A stretch of DNA of 64,000 bases, taken from NCBI GenBank assembly GCA_029962745.1, contig CM057157.1, positions 9,858,996 to 9,922,995 on the forward strand, in the 5' to 3' direction. Position numbers and translations under genes: made by a program. The stretch is from Echinometra lucunter (lineage: Eukaryota; Echinodermata; Echinoidea; Camarodonta; Echinometridae). Shown piece after piece: positions 18,947 to 32,092 of this stretch (position 1 is its first letter; every line of letters begins with the position of its first letter). Below the pieces are notes generated by a model. That model was given only the letters and a program-made list of their open reading frames with translations. It did no database searches and was not told the origin of the DNA.

Positions 18947-19516
18947 CTATACAGACGTCATTAAAACCGGCTCTAAATTCCGATGCGAGTGTTTCTTCTT
19001 CTTGTCCTTTTTGTTCAGAGCTTTTATTCTCTCTATCTCCTCCGGTTCTATAAGTCTCACCGTTTCCTTCGTTTTTGGTCTGGTGCCGTCGTTTGGCTTC
19101 TTCAATGCTGTCCTCATCGGCTGTCCCGCCGGCGGTGATGCTAATTCTACAGGTGGTGTCGGCGACTTAGGCGGCGGCGGCGGCGGCGCCTGCTTCGACT
19201 TGGTAGAAAACGCGCTTAGGGAGTAACCGTGATTGCGGCCTCTATCGCGTTTGATAAAGTTCTGCAGGTAATCGTCATAGTTCTTTTCCTCGCGGCCTCC
19301 ATGAATTGACTTAGCCATGAGGAGAGTGATTGAGAGCACATAGAAAGACAGGACGGCGAGGATGTAGACTAGAGGGTCACCGGGATCTGATATCCCGTGT
19401 GTTGTGGGTGTAGCGTCTACTAACGATGAGGTGTTGTATGATGGCGATGTTGCCATGTCTGGTGGTTGCTCGCTTGTCGAGTAGGAGGCACTCGTGTTAA
19501 GACAGACGACTGGCAT
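18947..19516 (-). CDS. KCNE-like single-pass membrane protein (probable K+ channel beta subunit)
   Basis: A 189-aa protein starting MPVVCLNTSA at 19516. An upstream in-frame extension to 19588 exists but begins without ATG, so I prefer this start. Order: short presumed extracellular N-terminus with NTS sequons at N7 and N28; one membrane span at about 49-67 (LVYILAVLSFYVLSITLLM); then K69-S70 and DDYLQNFIKRD, resembling the juxtamembrane RS...D-P-[FY]...YI pattern of KCNE1-5. The cytoplasmic tail has a PPPPPP-K-SPTPP stretch (111-122), a Lys/Arg-rich helix (about 158-177) and the C-terminus MTSV, a class I PDZ ligand. KCNE proteins modulate Kv channels at the plasma membrane and are usually encoded by one coding exon, as here. 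The tail is longer than in most KCNEs. A different small membrane protein family remains possible. Confidence 0.6.
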   Translation of the reverse strand: MPVVCLNTSASYSTSEQPPDMATSPSYNTSSLVDATPTTHGISDPGDPLVYILAVLSFYVLSITLLMAKSIHGGREEKNYDDYLQNFIKRDRGRNHGYSLSAFSTKSKQAPPPPPPKSPTPPVELASPPAGQPMRTALKKPNDGTRPKTKETVRLIEPEEIERIKALNKKDKKKKHSHRNLEPVLMTSV

Positions 19517-20300
19517 ATTTTTTATTGTTTTTTTCCCCCACCTGTTTTCACTACAGCGGTATTGCTTACAGGATAAGTCTTGACACAAAGACCTATCTGG
19601 CGGATTATGCTAGTGCATTCTGTACACTGGAAATCGACTAAAATCCTTGATGGTTCAAATTTCTTCAAATTTCGGATTTAAGCTGTTAAGCCAAGAACAA
19701 ATCCTCTCATTATGCAAATAACCTTCTCTCCCCTCAAACAAATCAAATGAATAATAAAAAACCCTTCTTATTTGTTTGGAAGATTCCGGGAACGCAGTCT
19801 TTCAAAATCCTCTTGAAAAGCGTTAATGTTAAGTTGGAATAAGCTTTTGGCGCTTAGAAGTTAAAACCAATTAGCGAGGATGATCTAGTTCACACAAACG
19901 AACATAAAATCGGGGTAGTAGCTTTAAACCGTTTAATCTGCTTTGACCAAAATCTCGCTTTCGATGCCTGAAATTTGATTCCGCAATATGTTTAACGACC
20001 CATCTCCTGTATTAACGAAGCTTCCTCGTCGAATTGAATTACTGTCAGTATAGTGTAGAAGTAACAGTTTTATTTGCACAGAATCCTGGTTTTTATTGTG
20101 TCGTAATCACATTAATGTCATCTCAGCCGCGATGGCCCGCGAAAACACTTTCCGTAATTGCATCAGCGATATAGTCGCGGCAGCCCTCGATACTCCTCGA
20201 TCACGGAGCGAACATCGTTAGTAACATGCTAGCGGCTGACAAGTGTAAATACAGATGAACTTCATCAAAATTATCCAGCCTCCGATGTGACCAAAACAGG
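19517..20300 (-). promoter_or_regulatory. Upstream region of the KCNE-like gene with a CpG-rich patch
   Basis: This is the 5' side of the - strand gene. Bases 20110-20230 hold many CpGs (GCCGCGATGG, CCCGCGAAAA, AGTCGCGGCA) in otherwise CpG-poor sequence, as in a promoter or first noncoding exon. No TATA box or splice site was pinned down. Confidence 0.25.
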
Positions 20301-23300
20301 ACTTCAAGCAGCCAACGGTCTTCTTACTTTAGATATTCTCTGAAAATTTTAAAGTATGAAAAAGTAGGTTGTTATCGCCTTGAGAGCTTATACCACGAAT
20401 TCTGGTTCATTTCATGTAATAAATCCGCCCGTCTGAGGAAACAGGATAATAATATTATGTTACATATTTTGTTACCGCACGAAATATTTCAGTTTATCAC
20501 GAACGATTTTACAGATGTGTGGACTTGCAAAGGGATCATGACTCTTTACTTGCTTCGAATCAGTTTCTCAATTCAAATTTCAAAATATTCCAGAATATTC
20601 GACTATCTCCAAATGGGCGTAAATCCAAGAAGAAGAAGAAGAAGAAGAAAAAAAAAAAACAAAAACAAAACCTCGATCACTCTTGAAACGTCAGAGTTCA
20701 AAAAAATTGTTTTATTTTTCCTAGACAAGCCCAGTAGACTGGTAGTATGTTTTCATTTAGAAAGTAAATCGACAGGACACATTTCATCTGTATACCACCA
20801 ATTGTCTGAATCCTTTCGATAAAATACTGTGCAAGCGCTTTCCTCAGCCCTGGTGAAACAAATGAAATTGATTGTTTACCCGCCTTCAATAATGCATTGC
20901 TTGAGTTCAACGTTTTAGTAATATCAAGCCCAGTCTTAATTACAGTTGCAAAACGACGTCGATACGTTGCTATATAATTTCTGTTCGATGATTTTTTTTC
21001 TTTTACTGCGGGATGATTGAAACCCGGGTCGAGGTCCAACTGATACTGTATCGAAGGTTACCACCAATTGGCAGACCTTACACGAGAAGTAATCAATTGC
21101 AATATCCAGGGCACTGTTGTGTTGCAGACAATATCAAGCAAATGATTATCGGTTGTGTAATGATATCGCAGAGAAAGCAGAACCCCTGTGAAGAACATCC
21201 GTTTGCACGCTCATCCTCCTCATCATGTTTATCTGACAGAAACACTTCAACTTGCCTGCCCCGTCATGAAGTGTCGACTGTGTGCAAAATTCGCGCGGGA
21301 AGAGTCCTCTTTTTAAGTCGACGATCGCGGAAAGCTGACGATCGATAGCAAGCCGTAGTTGTGTCGTCTGCAGAATTTGATGAACCCTAGTGTTCTTTAG
21401 CCCTAAGGCTAAGTGCGGCAAAATGCAAAGCGTTCAGTGTTTTTTCTCTGATATTGATTTACGAGTTTGTCTGCCAACAAGATTGTTTAGACATCGTACC
21501 CTGTATTCCAAGGGTTCCTGGAATGTTTTTCTTCTCACATTAAAAGTGCATCCCTTGAGGATAACATAATGAGCGCATTATGACATCCCTTTTTAGAACA
21601 CTGGAGCCTCTGTGAATGCGCCAAAAGCTATTTCTCAAGATGTTGGTATTATTTTATCAATAGTGGCTCAATAACCAGAGACCAACAATTCATTTTCCTG
21701 GAACATATGCGTATAAAAATGTCGGGTCAGTCGCTTACAGAAAAAAAGGTATTTCTAGGATACCAGGACGGGTGAAAATGTTCCACAAAAGCTGCTAAAC
21801 CACCAGTTTGAAAGCTGAATGGGATCCAATTTCCGATGACTTTGAAAGAAGTCCAAGCAAAAACTCGTTCATGCAACTCCCGGTGTATTGGTAACCTAGG
21901 ATTTTGCCGTAACGTTTCTGAGTAACCATCTGAACTCCTCACTGGCAGATGAAAAGCCGAGAGGATGAATCTTGCGAAAACTGGTTATCCTAGGCAGCAT
22001 CCGCCCTTTGGGTCTCCTTTCTATTGATTTGCCCCGTTCTACCCTTGAAACATGGAACCTGCATGGATTAAGAGGAGAGAAAAAAAAGAAGAGAAAGAGA
22101 GGTAGAGAAAGAGAGAGAGAAAGAGGGAGAAAGAGAGAGAGAGATAGAAGAAAAGATGCGGAAAGAAAACACAAAAACAAGAGGTGAAAATTGACGCTAA
22201 TTTAGCGAGGGGAAATGGGAACGTGTGAATTGATGCGAATAAGTTTGTACAACGGCGTTCCTTTTCCTCCTCTCGGTCAATACTAGTACTGCTTTGTTTA
22301 GATGATTAAATGAAACCTGAGAGATAAGAAATGCCCCTAGAGCAATGGCTCTTCCTTAAGGAACCAAACGGTGTATACTTCCAGGTACGGAAGTAAGTAT
22401 GCTGTGGGAAGTAAGAGAAGACCACGCCATGCCTGAAGTGACTTCACATCTTCATAAGATGTGACGTCATCAGTATCAAGACATACTGAGGTATAGGAGT
22501 TTGTTTCTATTCCATTTTCTTTTCAAATTGCATGGTATAAAAACCTTCTTTAATTTCTATCATTCAAATAGTATCAACAAGGTTAAAATACAATTTGTGT
22601 GATGAGATGCACTTTTGCAAAGTGGTATTTCGAATAAGACCGAACGAAAACATGATACTACGTATACCTTTATAAAAATAAGTCTGTGATTACCAGTCCA
22701 CGTCTTACACCACAATACATGTCATTAAAAAAAATCATTATTGAAATATCGGAAATACTAGTGTCGGAAATTGAGAAATGATTTCCCGTTCAGAACGTGT
22801 AAAACTTTCTGCAAAACTGTACAGTGCCGGCAAAGTACATTTACTTCTTAAAAGAAAATTGCAAAAATAAAAACAATATTTCTTTTGCCCATGACGTCAA
22901 ATATGTGAAGAAGGAACGTACTTCTAATGATTGTGATTCTCCTCATGGATTGAGTTGGTGTCCTGTCAGTCCAACTCTAAACATATCCGTCCGCGATTGT
23001 AAGTGGACAGTCCCCAGTACAGTCTCGTCCACAGGTAAAGATGGTGATTAATTGAACGAATGATTAATAGTGACATAGCAATACCGCTGAGCAAATAATT
23101 AACCAAAGTCTGTTATAATTTCTTTTCCGTTCTTTTCTTTGTTCTTTTCTTTTCAAATATTCGGTCATAAGTACTTCACCTGTAGGTTGCTAAGTAGTGA
23201 TGGCACTCTTGAAATTATGATATTGCATTGTACCATCCCGTCTCTCTTTGGCTCTTTTTCTGTCTGTCTGTCTGTCATCTGTCCCTCTGAACTACTTTCC

Positions 23301-26300
23301 TATCAATGCATCCCAAGGATACTTGAGATTATAGATAAGATATGGTGAACGCGATGCAACCCTGTGATTTATAAAGACGATTCAGATAGACAAACTGCGT
23401 TTTGAAGGAAATTTGTGTAAATATTCCGTTATCATGCAGTCTTGTTTCGTCCATACAATGTCCACAAATTTACTCATAATTGTAACAAGAATGAGAGGGG
23501 GGGGGGGGGGGCTGGGTGATGGTGGGTGATGGTGGTGGTGGTCGTTATATCTTTCTTCTTTCACGTTGCAGTTTCCATTTTTAAAAAAAAATTCCTTTCT
23601 TCCGTTTTACTTTTCTCATTTTACTACTGATGTATAAAAAAACCCGTCATTATTACTTATTCATTTAATCTTAAAATGCCATCATAATATTTAGTACTAC
23701 AGTGTCGGAAGGAGCAGTCTTCTCCAGATTCAGAACTGGTAATATTCGTAATTGTATTGAAGAATAGAGGGACCACAGAAAAAAGCATAAAAAATCCTCA
23801 GTGATGAAACACCATTATGAATAAAATATTTCCCTTATTACTTAATTTATTTATTACTAATTGGTTTAATTTACACGGTGGTAGTATCATGTAATCATAG
23901 TAATTACATTCATAACATCGCGTTAAAGGTATTTGATTACTAGGACACTGCATTAATTTTTGAGAAGTAATTTTTGATCATGACTGTATCGTGTATGAGA
24001 ATCTTGCCAAAATGATAATGATAAAGATAAAAATCTTGACCGATGCATGTTGATGTATAAATTAAACCGAGGTATTATTTCTTTTAAAGGTAAAGTATGA
24101 GCAAATTAGATTCCCTTTACCACTTTACTCTCAAAGAGCCAACAGGCCAATATTATATTTTGTTCTACTATTATTATCCGTATCTTTATATTTGGAAGCA
24201 CCAATCGCAGTATACATTTTTTGTGTAAACGAATGAATGATACAGTATGCCTTTAACAGTGAAAAATAAATTGTTCAAAATATCTTGACATTACCTACTA
24301 ATATAAAGGTAAGCATGGAAACCTGTTAAAGGTCATTGTTCGTGTACTAATTATAAAAGTTCCCGACATGTGACATTGTTCTTTAAATAATCTATAAACC
24401 ACCAAACATTAACCTCGATCGAATCATTGCACTAATTTGCTTTCGTTCATTACAAATGTCGAGCCATTGTCAACTTGTGCGAATTAATATCAGGCGAGTG
24501 GTTTAGGGTGGGACCAGTCATTCAGAGGCACCGCTGTCATGGGGGGGGGGGGGGGGGAGGAGAGCAGTGGTCTTACTTATTGGAAGAAGGGCAAGAAAAC
24601 AAGATACCGTGTTTATCTACATTTTGCGATTCCTTCCCCTTCGTTTCTTTCTCACTCTTTATTACAGACTCGCTTTGTACTACACATTTGAAGAACAGCG
24701 TCGAAGAGAGACATTATGAAGCTCATTTTGCACTTGAAACCGCGTAAATGTACTGAAAGCTAAAGAAACAAAGCTTTGTTCTCTCAACGCTACTCTCCTC
24801 TCTTTATTTCTTTGTGACAGCCGAATTGGTCCTCATGGTCACGTGTCCACATTCCTGATACACCACTGGTGATAATATGGGCATCGATGATCTCAGAACA
24901 ATCGATGTCTTCAATTTGAATCCTTAATTATTGTATTTGTAGGAGTTGTTTCTGTTCATAGATTGTTTTGAAGAACTAATCCGTAATATGCACCCTTCAC
25001 ATCACTTCATTTCGAAAACAAGAGCTTCTCTTTTGAACGTTGTTTAATGGTTTCATCAAAATTTTTACATCCTCTTTATTTACTTTACAATCTGTGACAA
25101 TGTAGCCCTTGATATTGTCCATCAAGTAAGAGTGATAAAGTCCGTGTTTCCCCATATTTCAATGTACTACATCTACCATGTCTACATGTAGACTAAATCT
25201 AAAAGGAAATAGCTGACTGCATACCATTGTACTTTTTGTCCGAAATCCCATTATAAAAAGGCTATCATCGCTATTGGATTTTTTTTAAAAGCCACTGAAG
25301 CTCTTTGTGTCAGGGTAAAGACACTTAAAAATATTGTGGACATAAGATTGAGTTTAAAACATAATTATATGATCATGAAGTAAAAACACATAGTTATATA
25401 TAACTTTATAAAGACCAGTATTAGGTGTAGCTGGATGGGAGGGGCTGCATGGGGAGGAGGTGGGAGATTATGGGAAGGGTTTCTCCACGAGAATATCTAC
25501 CCGTACGTATATTATTCAGATATATTTTGCAACTTCCAGTCGGTATATCATAACAAATTGTTGTCAGATAAAAAATATGGGCATTTTACCTTGCGAAATC
25601 TTATCTCTTAATAATGTAGAATTTGAGTTCAAATCGTATATTTTTGATAATTTTCGTATCTGCTTGTTAATGCTGTCTCGACGCCTTAAAACATATCTTT
25701 GGATACAACAGGGATAAAAGGCAATAATATTTCTGAATTTTAGAAGTATTTTTCATGTTACAAAAAACGGAGGGGCAAGTAATACAAGTAGAACACTGCA
25801 TATCAAGAGGAAGTAATCAAAAAAGTAGTCACGACTCAAGGGTAAAGGATTCAATCTACCAAGCCACTCAGTCTGATGAGAATTACAAACGTGCATAGCT
25901 TACCGATTGAATTTGCAAGTAGATTCATCTATATTTAATTTATTTGATTGATTCGTCATATCATCTAGGTGTAGGATTTGCACTGTATGTAACCGAGTCA
26001 CGTCATATTAACTATTCCCAGCATGGATATTCAATTCAAACTATTTCCATGACATGAGCTGTGACTTTTGATTGAATGGTAAGGCCATTTTTAGCAATAA
26101 ACCCTTCCATTCCCATTTCATTCTTTTCTTCTTGGGGCCTTTGCTGCTGAATACTAGTAGTCTTAGTACATTTCACATCCAACATCTAATCTAGTCTCGT
26201 CACAACAAATCTCTTGAATCCTGAAAGAAGTCAGTTCACGAGTACCATGCACCCCCTCCCCCCCCCCCCATCGCCTCCCTTCTACAACTTCCATCATTTT

Positions 26301-26456
26301 ATACCCCGACTGTACTCGAAGTCGGACTATACCACCGATACCCTGACTTTTACTCCTTTCATCATACAAAGTGCCTAGATCAACGTGTCAAACTTTCCTT
26401 TTCCTACTATCTCGTCAAGCCGCGATTTAAATGCTTACCACACGATGCTTTGTGTG
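20300..26456. other. Noncoding, no gene recognised
   Basis: Contains an AGA/A run (20629-20665), the GA tract at 22079, a small palindrome TCACATCTT-CAT-AAGATGTGA (22444-22464) and G runs at 23498 and 24541. Short frames have no recognisable family. Confidence 0.5.
22079..22150. repeat. (GA)n-rich purine tract
   Basis: Imperfect GAGA/GAAA repeat. Confidence 0.9.
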
Positions 26457-26650
26457 AGAGCACTGTGGTACAGTGGTGAAGGCTCTTGACTCTCATACGA
26501 GAGGTCCTGGGTTCGATCCTTCCCCGGTTATTACATCCTTGGACAAGGTTTTACTGGGTTAATAATAATAATTGCAGAGCCCGCAGGAAGAGCAGTAGTA
26601 ATTCTGTTGTGGCTACTTTGGGTAAATAAAACCCAATTTTTATTACTATT
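26457..26650 (+). mobile_element. tRNA-derived SINE, + orientation
   Basis: The pol III A box TGGTACAGTGG (26466-26476) and B box GGTTCGATCC (26510-26519) match consensus. A tRNA-unrelated body follows, ending GGGTAAATAAAACCC and an ATT-rich tail. A second copy is on the - strand at 35161-35560. It is not a tRNA gene: the head does not close an acceptor stem and the copy is dispersed. Confidence 0.8.
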
Positions 26651-29449
26651 ACTACACCTTCTTTACCACCGTTAGCCTCCATGGCTCCTGATAAGTCAAT
26701 ACATTCTGTACGTCATTATATATCCACACCTGCCACCTCTACCTCACCTTCAGTACACTTTTCCACTTTCCTTTCTTCAGATACTCCTTTTACTCCTTCA
26801 CTTCAATCTTAAACTCTCTTCACCTCAGTTATCTTCTTTTCCCCATTTATCCGCATTCTTTACTCTCTCCTTTACCCCTCCACCACATCATAGGCCTACC
26901 AAGCTTCTACGTAGACCGCAAAGTCAAAATTTACCCCCGGACAAATTTCAATCTCACCAAACTTTACCTGGTGACAACTATTCTCCCTTTAAAAGTGATG
27001 ACGTCCTGTGGATCCCGAAATCGATTTATCATCCACCCCAGTTACTCTCCTTATAGCCCCTTCATCCTCATCCTCACTATGTAATGTCATCCTCATATTT
27101 TACAAAGTCGTGTACATCATTAAGCTCTCCACACCTCATTTATCTTCGGCTTATTTATTCACATTCTTTACCCCCCCCCCTTCCCCCTGTAACCCCCGCC
27201 TCCCCATCCTACCAATCTTCTAGATCCCAAAGTCAAGCTCTCCTCACCCCAATTATCTCCCCAATCCCTCCATCTTTATTTTTGTTACCCTTTTCAGCCC
27301 GCCAACCCTCCTGATCCAATTATTTTCACACATTTCAAATCCCAGCTGAGGTTCCTCACCTAACACTACCGGTCTCGAGGCGAGACACTCATATTCTTGC
27401 AAGACCTAGCTTTACGCGTGTAAGCGTAATTTATTACTGTCTTGTATGACGTGATGTTAGAAAGTCAATGAGAATATTTTGCTAAAGATTGACAGATGTA
27501 GTTAGCCATGGCAAACAGAAATGTGTTTCGTTCATAAAACAAGTGAGTACCATGCAACATCTGGTTATTTAAAACTGCTAAAAAAAAGTCGTTGATTGCA
27601 TGCATGGCAGTTTAGTAATTACTCATATTTTTGACTCATATTATTGTCATTCATAAAAAAAAACCCCGAAATTTCCATATATACTAGATGTAATGCATAT
27701 ATGTGAATATCTCAGTTGAAATCAAAAGGAGGCAGGTTGATAATTGCTCTGAACATGAATATTCCAGCACACATTATATAACGTTCAAGGATTTAGGATA
27801 ATGACTCTAGATAAAATAATCCAATACTTTGTTTTTATTTTACAAGATGCATCAGCACAAACACTATAAAAAACTTAGAGTAGGACGGGAAATGGCTTTC
27901 TTATTTCTTCCCATCAAGCATTCCAACACAGGCGACATTTTCTATTTCCTTTTCACAATTATCAATCCATTCACGCGTTTCCTGCAAACCTACGTCAGGA
28001 TAGGTGCTGCCAATTAGTGCATCCAGTTGCACTAATTGACGCCATTTTATTGACCGAAATTCATTCATTTATTCCTTGTTACACATAAAATTGGATGGCA
28101 GGATCTGAAATAAAGGCATTCAAAGATGAGTAATAGAAGGAACATGTTGTAGACGCATAGAGGACAGTGTAAATGTTGGCACACAAATATCATTTTCAAT
28201 TATAGTGTTCCGAGTCTTTGTTGCGTCGCGGTGTCAGATTTTGCATCAGAACAAAAAGTTTTAGTTGCAATGCAGTAGTACACAGGGCGTTGATAGGAGA
28301 AGCGTGCCCAATTCAACACTGGAATTTGGGCCTTTTTGTCTCAGTAGATTTTTTTTTTTTTGGAAGGGTACTAGAGTACTAGAGGGGGAGGGGGGATATT
28401 CTCGCATTCCAAAGTGGGCCGCATGAAAAGTGGAAATTACCTTTCTTCCTTGTTGTGCTTATTATATGCCTCAAACGTTTGGAAGAAAAAGAGAACTCAT
28501 TTTATGCGGACAACCATCCCTGGATTGTCTCCCAAACATCTACCCCAATAGGAAAATGTTACCCATAATCGTATACTGTGCCACGTCGCTTCGGTAAATC
28601 CACCACTGAACATGCTGAATTTGGCATTTAAAGTGAAGAAACGTCACTGATGTTACTTTAGACAAAGTAATTTACGTTTTAGCCCCAACTAAAGTTACAT
28701 TGTTACCAAATTCAGGCATTATGCTGAAGCGTTAATGGATCCCGTGTTTGATTCAAAAAGGAGTGCCATACCGCTTGTGTTATGATGTACATGTCAGCTG
28801 AACAAACTTGAGTTTGTTTGCTACTTAGATCAGTCCGTGACTATATGGGGAAGCAGAGACAAAAGAAGTGGTTAAAGCGACCTGTCACTCATATCTCTAA
28901 CTTCAAAATGGCGTGAACATTATAGGAAATTATTAGATAAATGATTGTACAATTTGAATATCTTCAATAAGTAGGGATCAAATAGAGAAGCTGAGGGGCT
29001 GTAGCACCCTCTTTTTACCGATACAGGCTGAAACTTAAACATAAATCAGATTGGGATGTGCGCTTTGCTCACAGTTAATATGTCTAAATAATGTCCTTAA
29101 AAACTCTGTGCAAATGATATAAGCAATGATCCTTTTAAAGGAGTGTAAAAATCAAAAGTATCAAAATCCAGGGCTGCAAAAGAGTTTTCCATGCTGAAAT
29201 AAAAGGAATTCAATAAACTCATATGCTCTCCCGAATCCCTGGGCATGAATATGCCTCCGTTATCTAAAGTAGATAGGAAATTACTAATCAGGTTTTAGGT
29301 GGATAATAATAAATTGATAGTGGATTTTTGTATAGCGCTCATGTCTGTCAGTCTCGACACTCCTGGCGATCCACTGTTATTATCCCGACTTTAGAAGAAT
29401 TAAGGAAGGCAAGAGAGAAAGAAAGAGAAAGGGAGAGAGACAAAGATAG

Positions 29450-29480
<31 letters not shown>

Positions 29481-31433
29481 GATAGATATAGAGAGAGATA
29501 GTATTAGAGAAGAATGAAGGAAAGAAAACAGGAAGAGAATCATCCCACAACGTAACGCTTTCATCTTCATAAATCAACATTTCACTTTATCTCTTGTTGA
29601 AAGTACGCTATGGTCTTATCTGAAATATGTATTTACTTGTTGTGTATTCCTTCACGCTGCTGTGACGCATTCTTGTTTATTTCTGGAAAATATTTAATAT
29701 CTCCGAGAGAATATTCCACTTCAAAAAGCAATGAGAAATATTTTCTGTCCGATTCCAGAGTAAAGCGATGAATTTTGAAAGGTTACTTCGAAATTGCTCC
29801 GGATGTGTATCTCCAATTGCACTGCACTACATTTTATTGGAAATAGAAAAATGTAATCTATCAAATGTTTCGAAACCTTTTGCGCCGAGGAAATTGTTCA
29901 TTCGTTTTAAGCTGTTTATCTCTTTTCCAGATATAAGGGTGTACATTTATAGAATACGGTGGTGTATGTCTGTATTTCATCAAATACCAATTTGTAATAA
30001 AATGCACTACCCTGGGTACTTAAGATGTAAAGTGGCTTCTACGTCATCAGCAGCAACGATACACAGTTCGAAATAAGAATGGCATACAAGGTTACAGGCA
30101 GAGGTAGAGAGAAAGATAGACAGATAGAGAGATAGATAGAGAGAAATAGAGAGAAAGAGAGAGAGAGATGAATAAAAGAGGGAGAAGGGAAAGAGAGATA
30201 TGGACAAGGAAAAGCTAAGAGATGAGCAAGAGCATGAAGAGAAACATATACGTCGATAACTTAGATAAAACGACACCTACATGACATTTGACATGTTTGA
30301 TCTTGACGTTTTCGTTTAATGTCGAATGCGATTCTAAAGTTCCCACACTATATTTTCTTTAAGATATAATTCAAACAGAATATCAACTCAGCGAATGAGA
30401 AAAATGTATTCTCCTCCCACTCAAATAAACAACCAAAAAATAAAGAATACTCCATTGCGAATAAACTTTGATTTATCGGAACAGAACATACGATTACATG
30501 TATGCAGTGTGATGGTTTCATGTAAGCATCATTAAATCAATGTGGCCAATGTGAGCAAGTGTTTATGAAAAGCTGTCACTTCTGATTCATAACACTCCTC
30601 AAATTCCCGCAGTGTTGAATACAATCAACTATGCTTTAAAGGCACTTAATGCAGTTCACTGAATAGAAGTGTTCCTAGTCCGCTTTCCTGAGGGATAACG
30701 GAACCATCATTTTGATACAGTGCTATTCAGAATCAGATTTTGGAACTTGATTTAACGTCGATGTTTGCCTGTTTTATTAAAAAAATCATGATTATTTGGT
30801 GAATTACCTCATTAGCAAAAAGGGGTCTATAAACAATCTAGTTTTACATCTCTTGTTAATTTACAACATAATCAAAATTAACTCCTTCGCTGTTTTAGAG
30901 GGATTTTTTGAAGAAAAATTGCTCCCATGCCTTGGGCCCTTTCACGTGACTTATTCCTCCCTTACTCGTAAAATATACCTTTACATCACATCATTTCTTC
31001 GATCAATGCATTTTCATCTCTGCATAGAATCACGTGGTGATGCATCTCAGAGCCCACAGGGGGCAAAAGTGAGGAGCAAAAACAAAACCCAAGTAGTATA
31101 AAAACAAACATACAAAAAAGGGGAGGGGTACCAAAGGTCTCTATTTCATTAAAAATAGTGTATCATCCTCTCTTCTTATATTTTCTTTACGCTCTATTCC
31201 AATATTCTACTTTTGGGGAGGGGGGGGGGGAAGCTGTGCTGAAGTGCTCTGGGTCTGCATGGAAGTAATCGCTACCACTCTAAAACTATAAAGGATTGAT
31301 GACAGCATCAGAAACAGATTTGAATCTTTTTTTCCTGAAGACTTCATCACTATCACCTTAGCTAACACTATTTTTGACGTAATGACATTAGTCCCTCAAC
31401 TAATTTGGATATTTCTCATTTTTTTCATTACTC
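26651..31433. other. Noncoding, no gene recognised
   Basis: C/T-rich 26740-27330, GATA repeat at 29405 and GA-rich tract at 30100. Nothing else is supported. Confidence 0.5.
29405..29505. repeat. (GATA)n microsatellite within a purine-rich tract
   Basis: About 11 GATA units with one AATA interruption, flanked by GAAAGAGA sequence. Confidence 0.95.
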
Positions 31434-32092
31434 CACTGTAAACAAAAGTTAGTCATTGGCGCTTATAAATTAGTCAAAATGACTAATTTAGATTAGTCAA
31501 GCCTCAATGACTAATTACCTCAGTCAAGACTAATGTTAAGTGACAGATGACTAGTTTAGGTTAGTCATTGCTGATGTTTTTGACCAATAAAAACAAGTCA
31601 TTTGTTAGAGTAAAAGTTTATATTCCAAGTTTCTAATTGCTTTCAAAATTATTATTAGCTGGGATTTGAGTTCATACCGAACATGAAATTAATGTCCAGG
31701 CATTTTCTGTGTGTTTTCAACGATTTGAAAAACCATAACAATAAATTGCCAATTAATTAATAAAACGCTACACATAATACATCAGTTGATTTATAATGAC
31801 CTTTTATTGATATTTAATCAAAACATATTCGTTGTTTAAACAATGGCCATTATGAACTAAATGATGTAGTTTGTGTAGTACTTTATTAATTCATTGATAA
31901 CGTAATGTTATGGTTGTTTCAAATCACTGAAAATACAAAATTTGCCTGGATGGGATTGTCGTTGCCGACGTCAATGACTAATGCCTCCGGTCATACGACT
32001 AACTTACGGTACGGTCGTGCATGTTCACGATGCATTGTGCACGCATGCATCGCGCGCACATGTTGCTCGTGCGCCCTGTTCAAAATTCGGTA

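Noticed and set aside
19517..19588. Longer N-terminus for the KCNE-like protein
   Set aside because: The extension has no ATG and is rich in Cys, Arg and Lys. An ATG at 19516 gives a typical short extracellular segment.
20698..21039. 113-codon frame on the - strand
   Set aside because: No recognisable domain; the overlapping + strand is also open.
26457..26530. A tRNA gene
   Set aside because: A and B boxes are good, but no acceptor stem closes and a second dispersed copy with the same unrelated body exists. It is a SINE.
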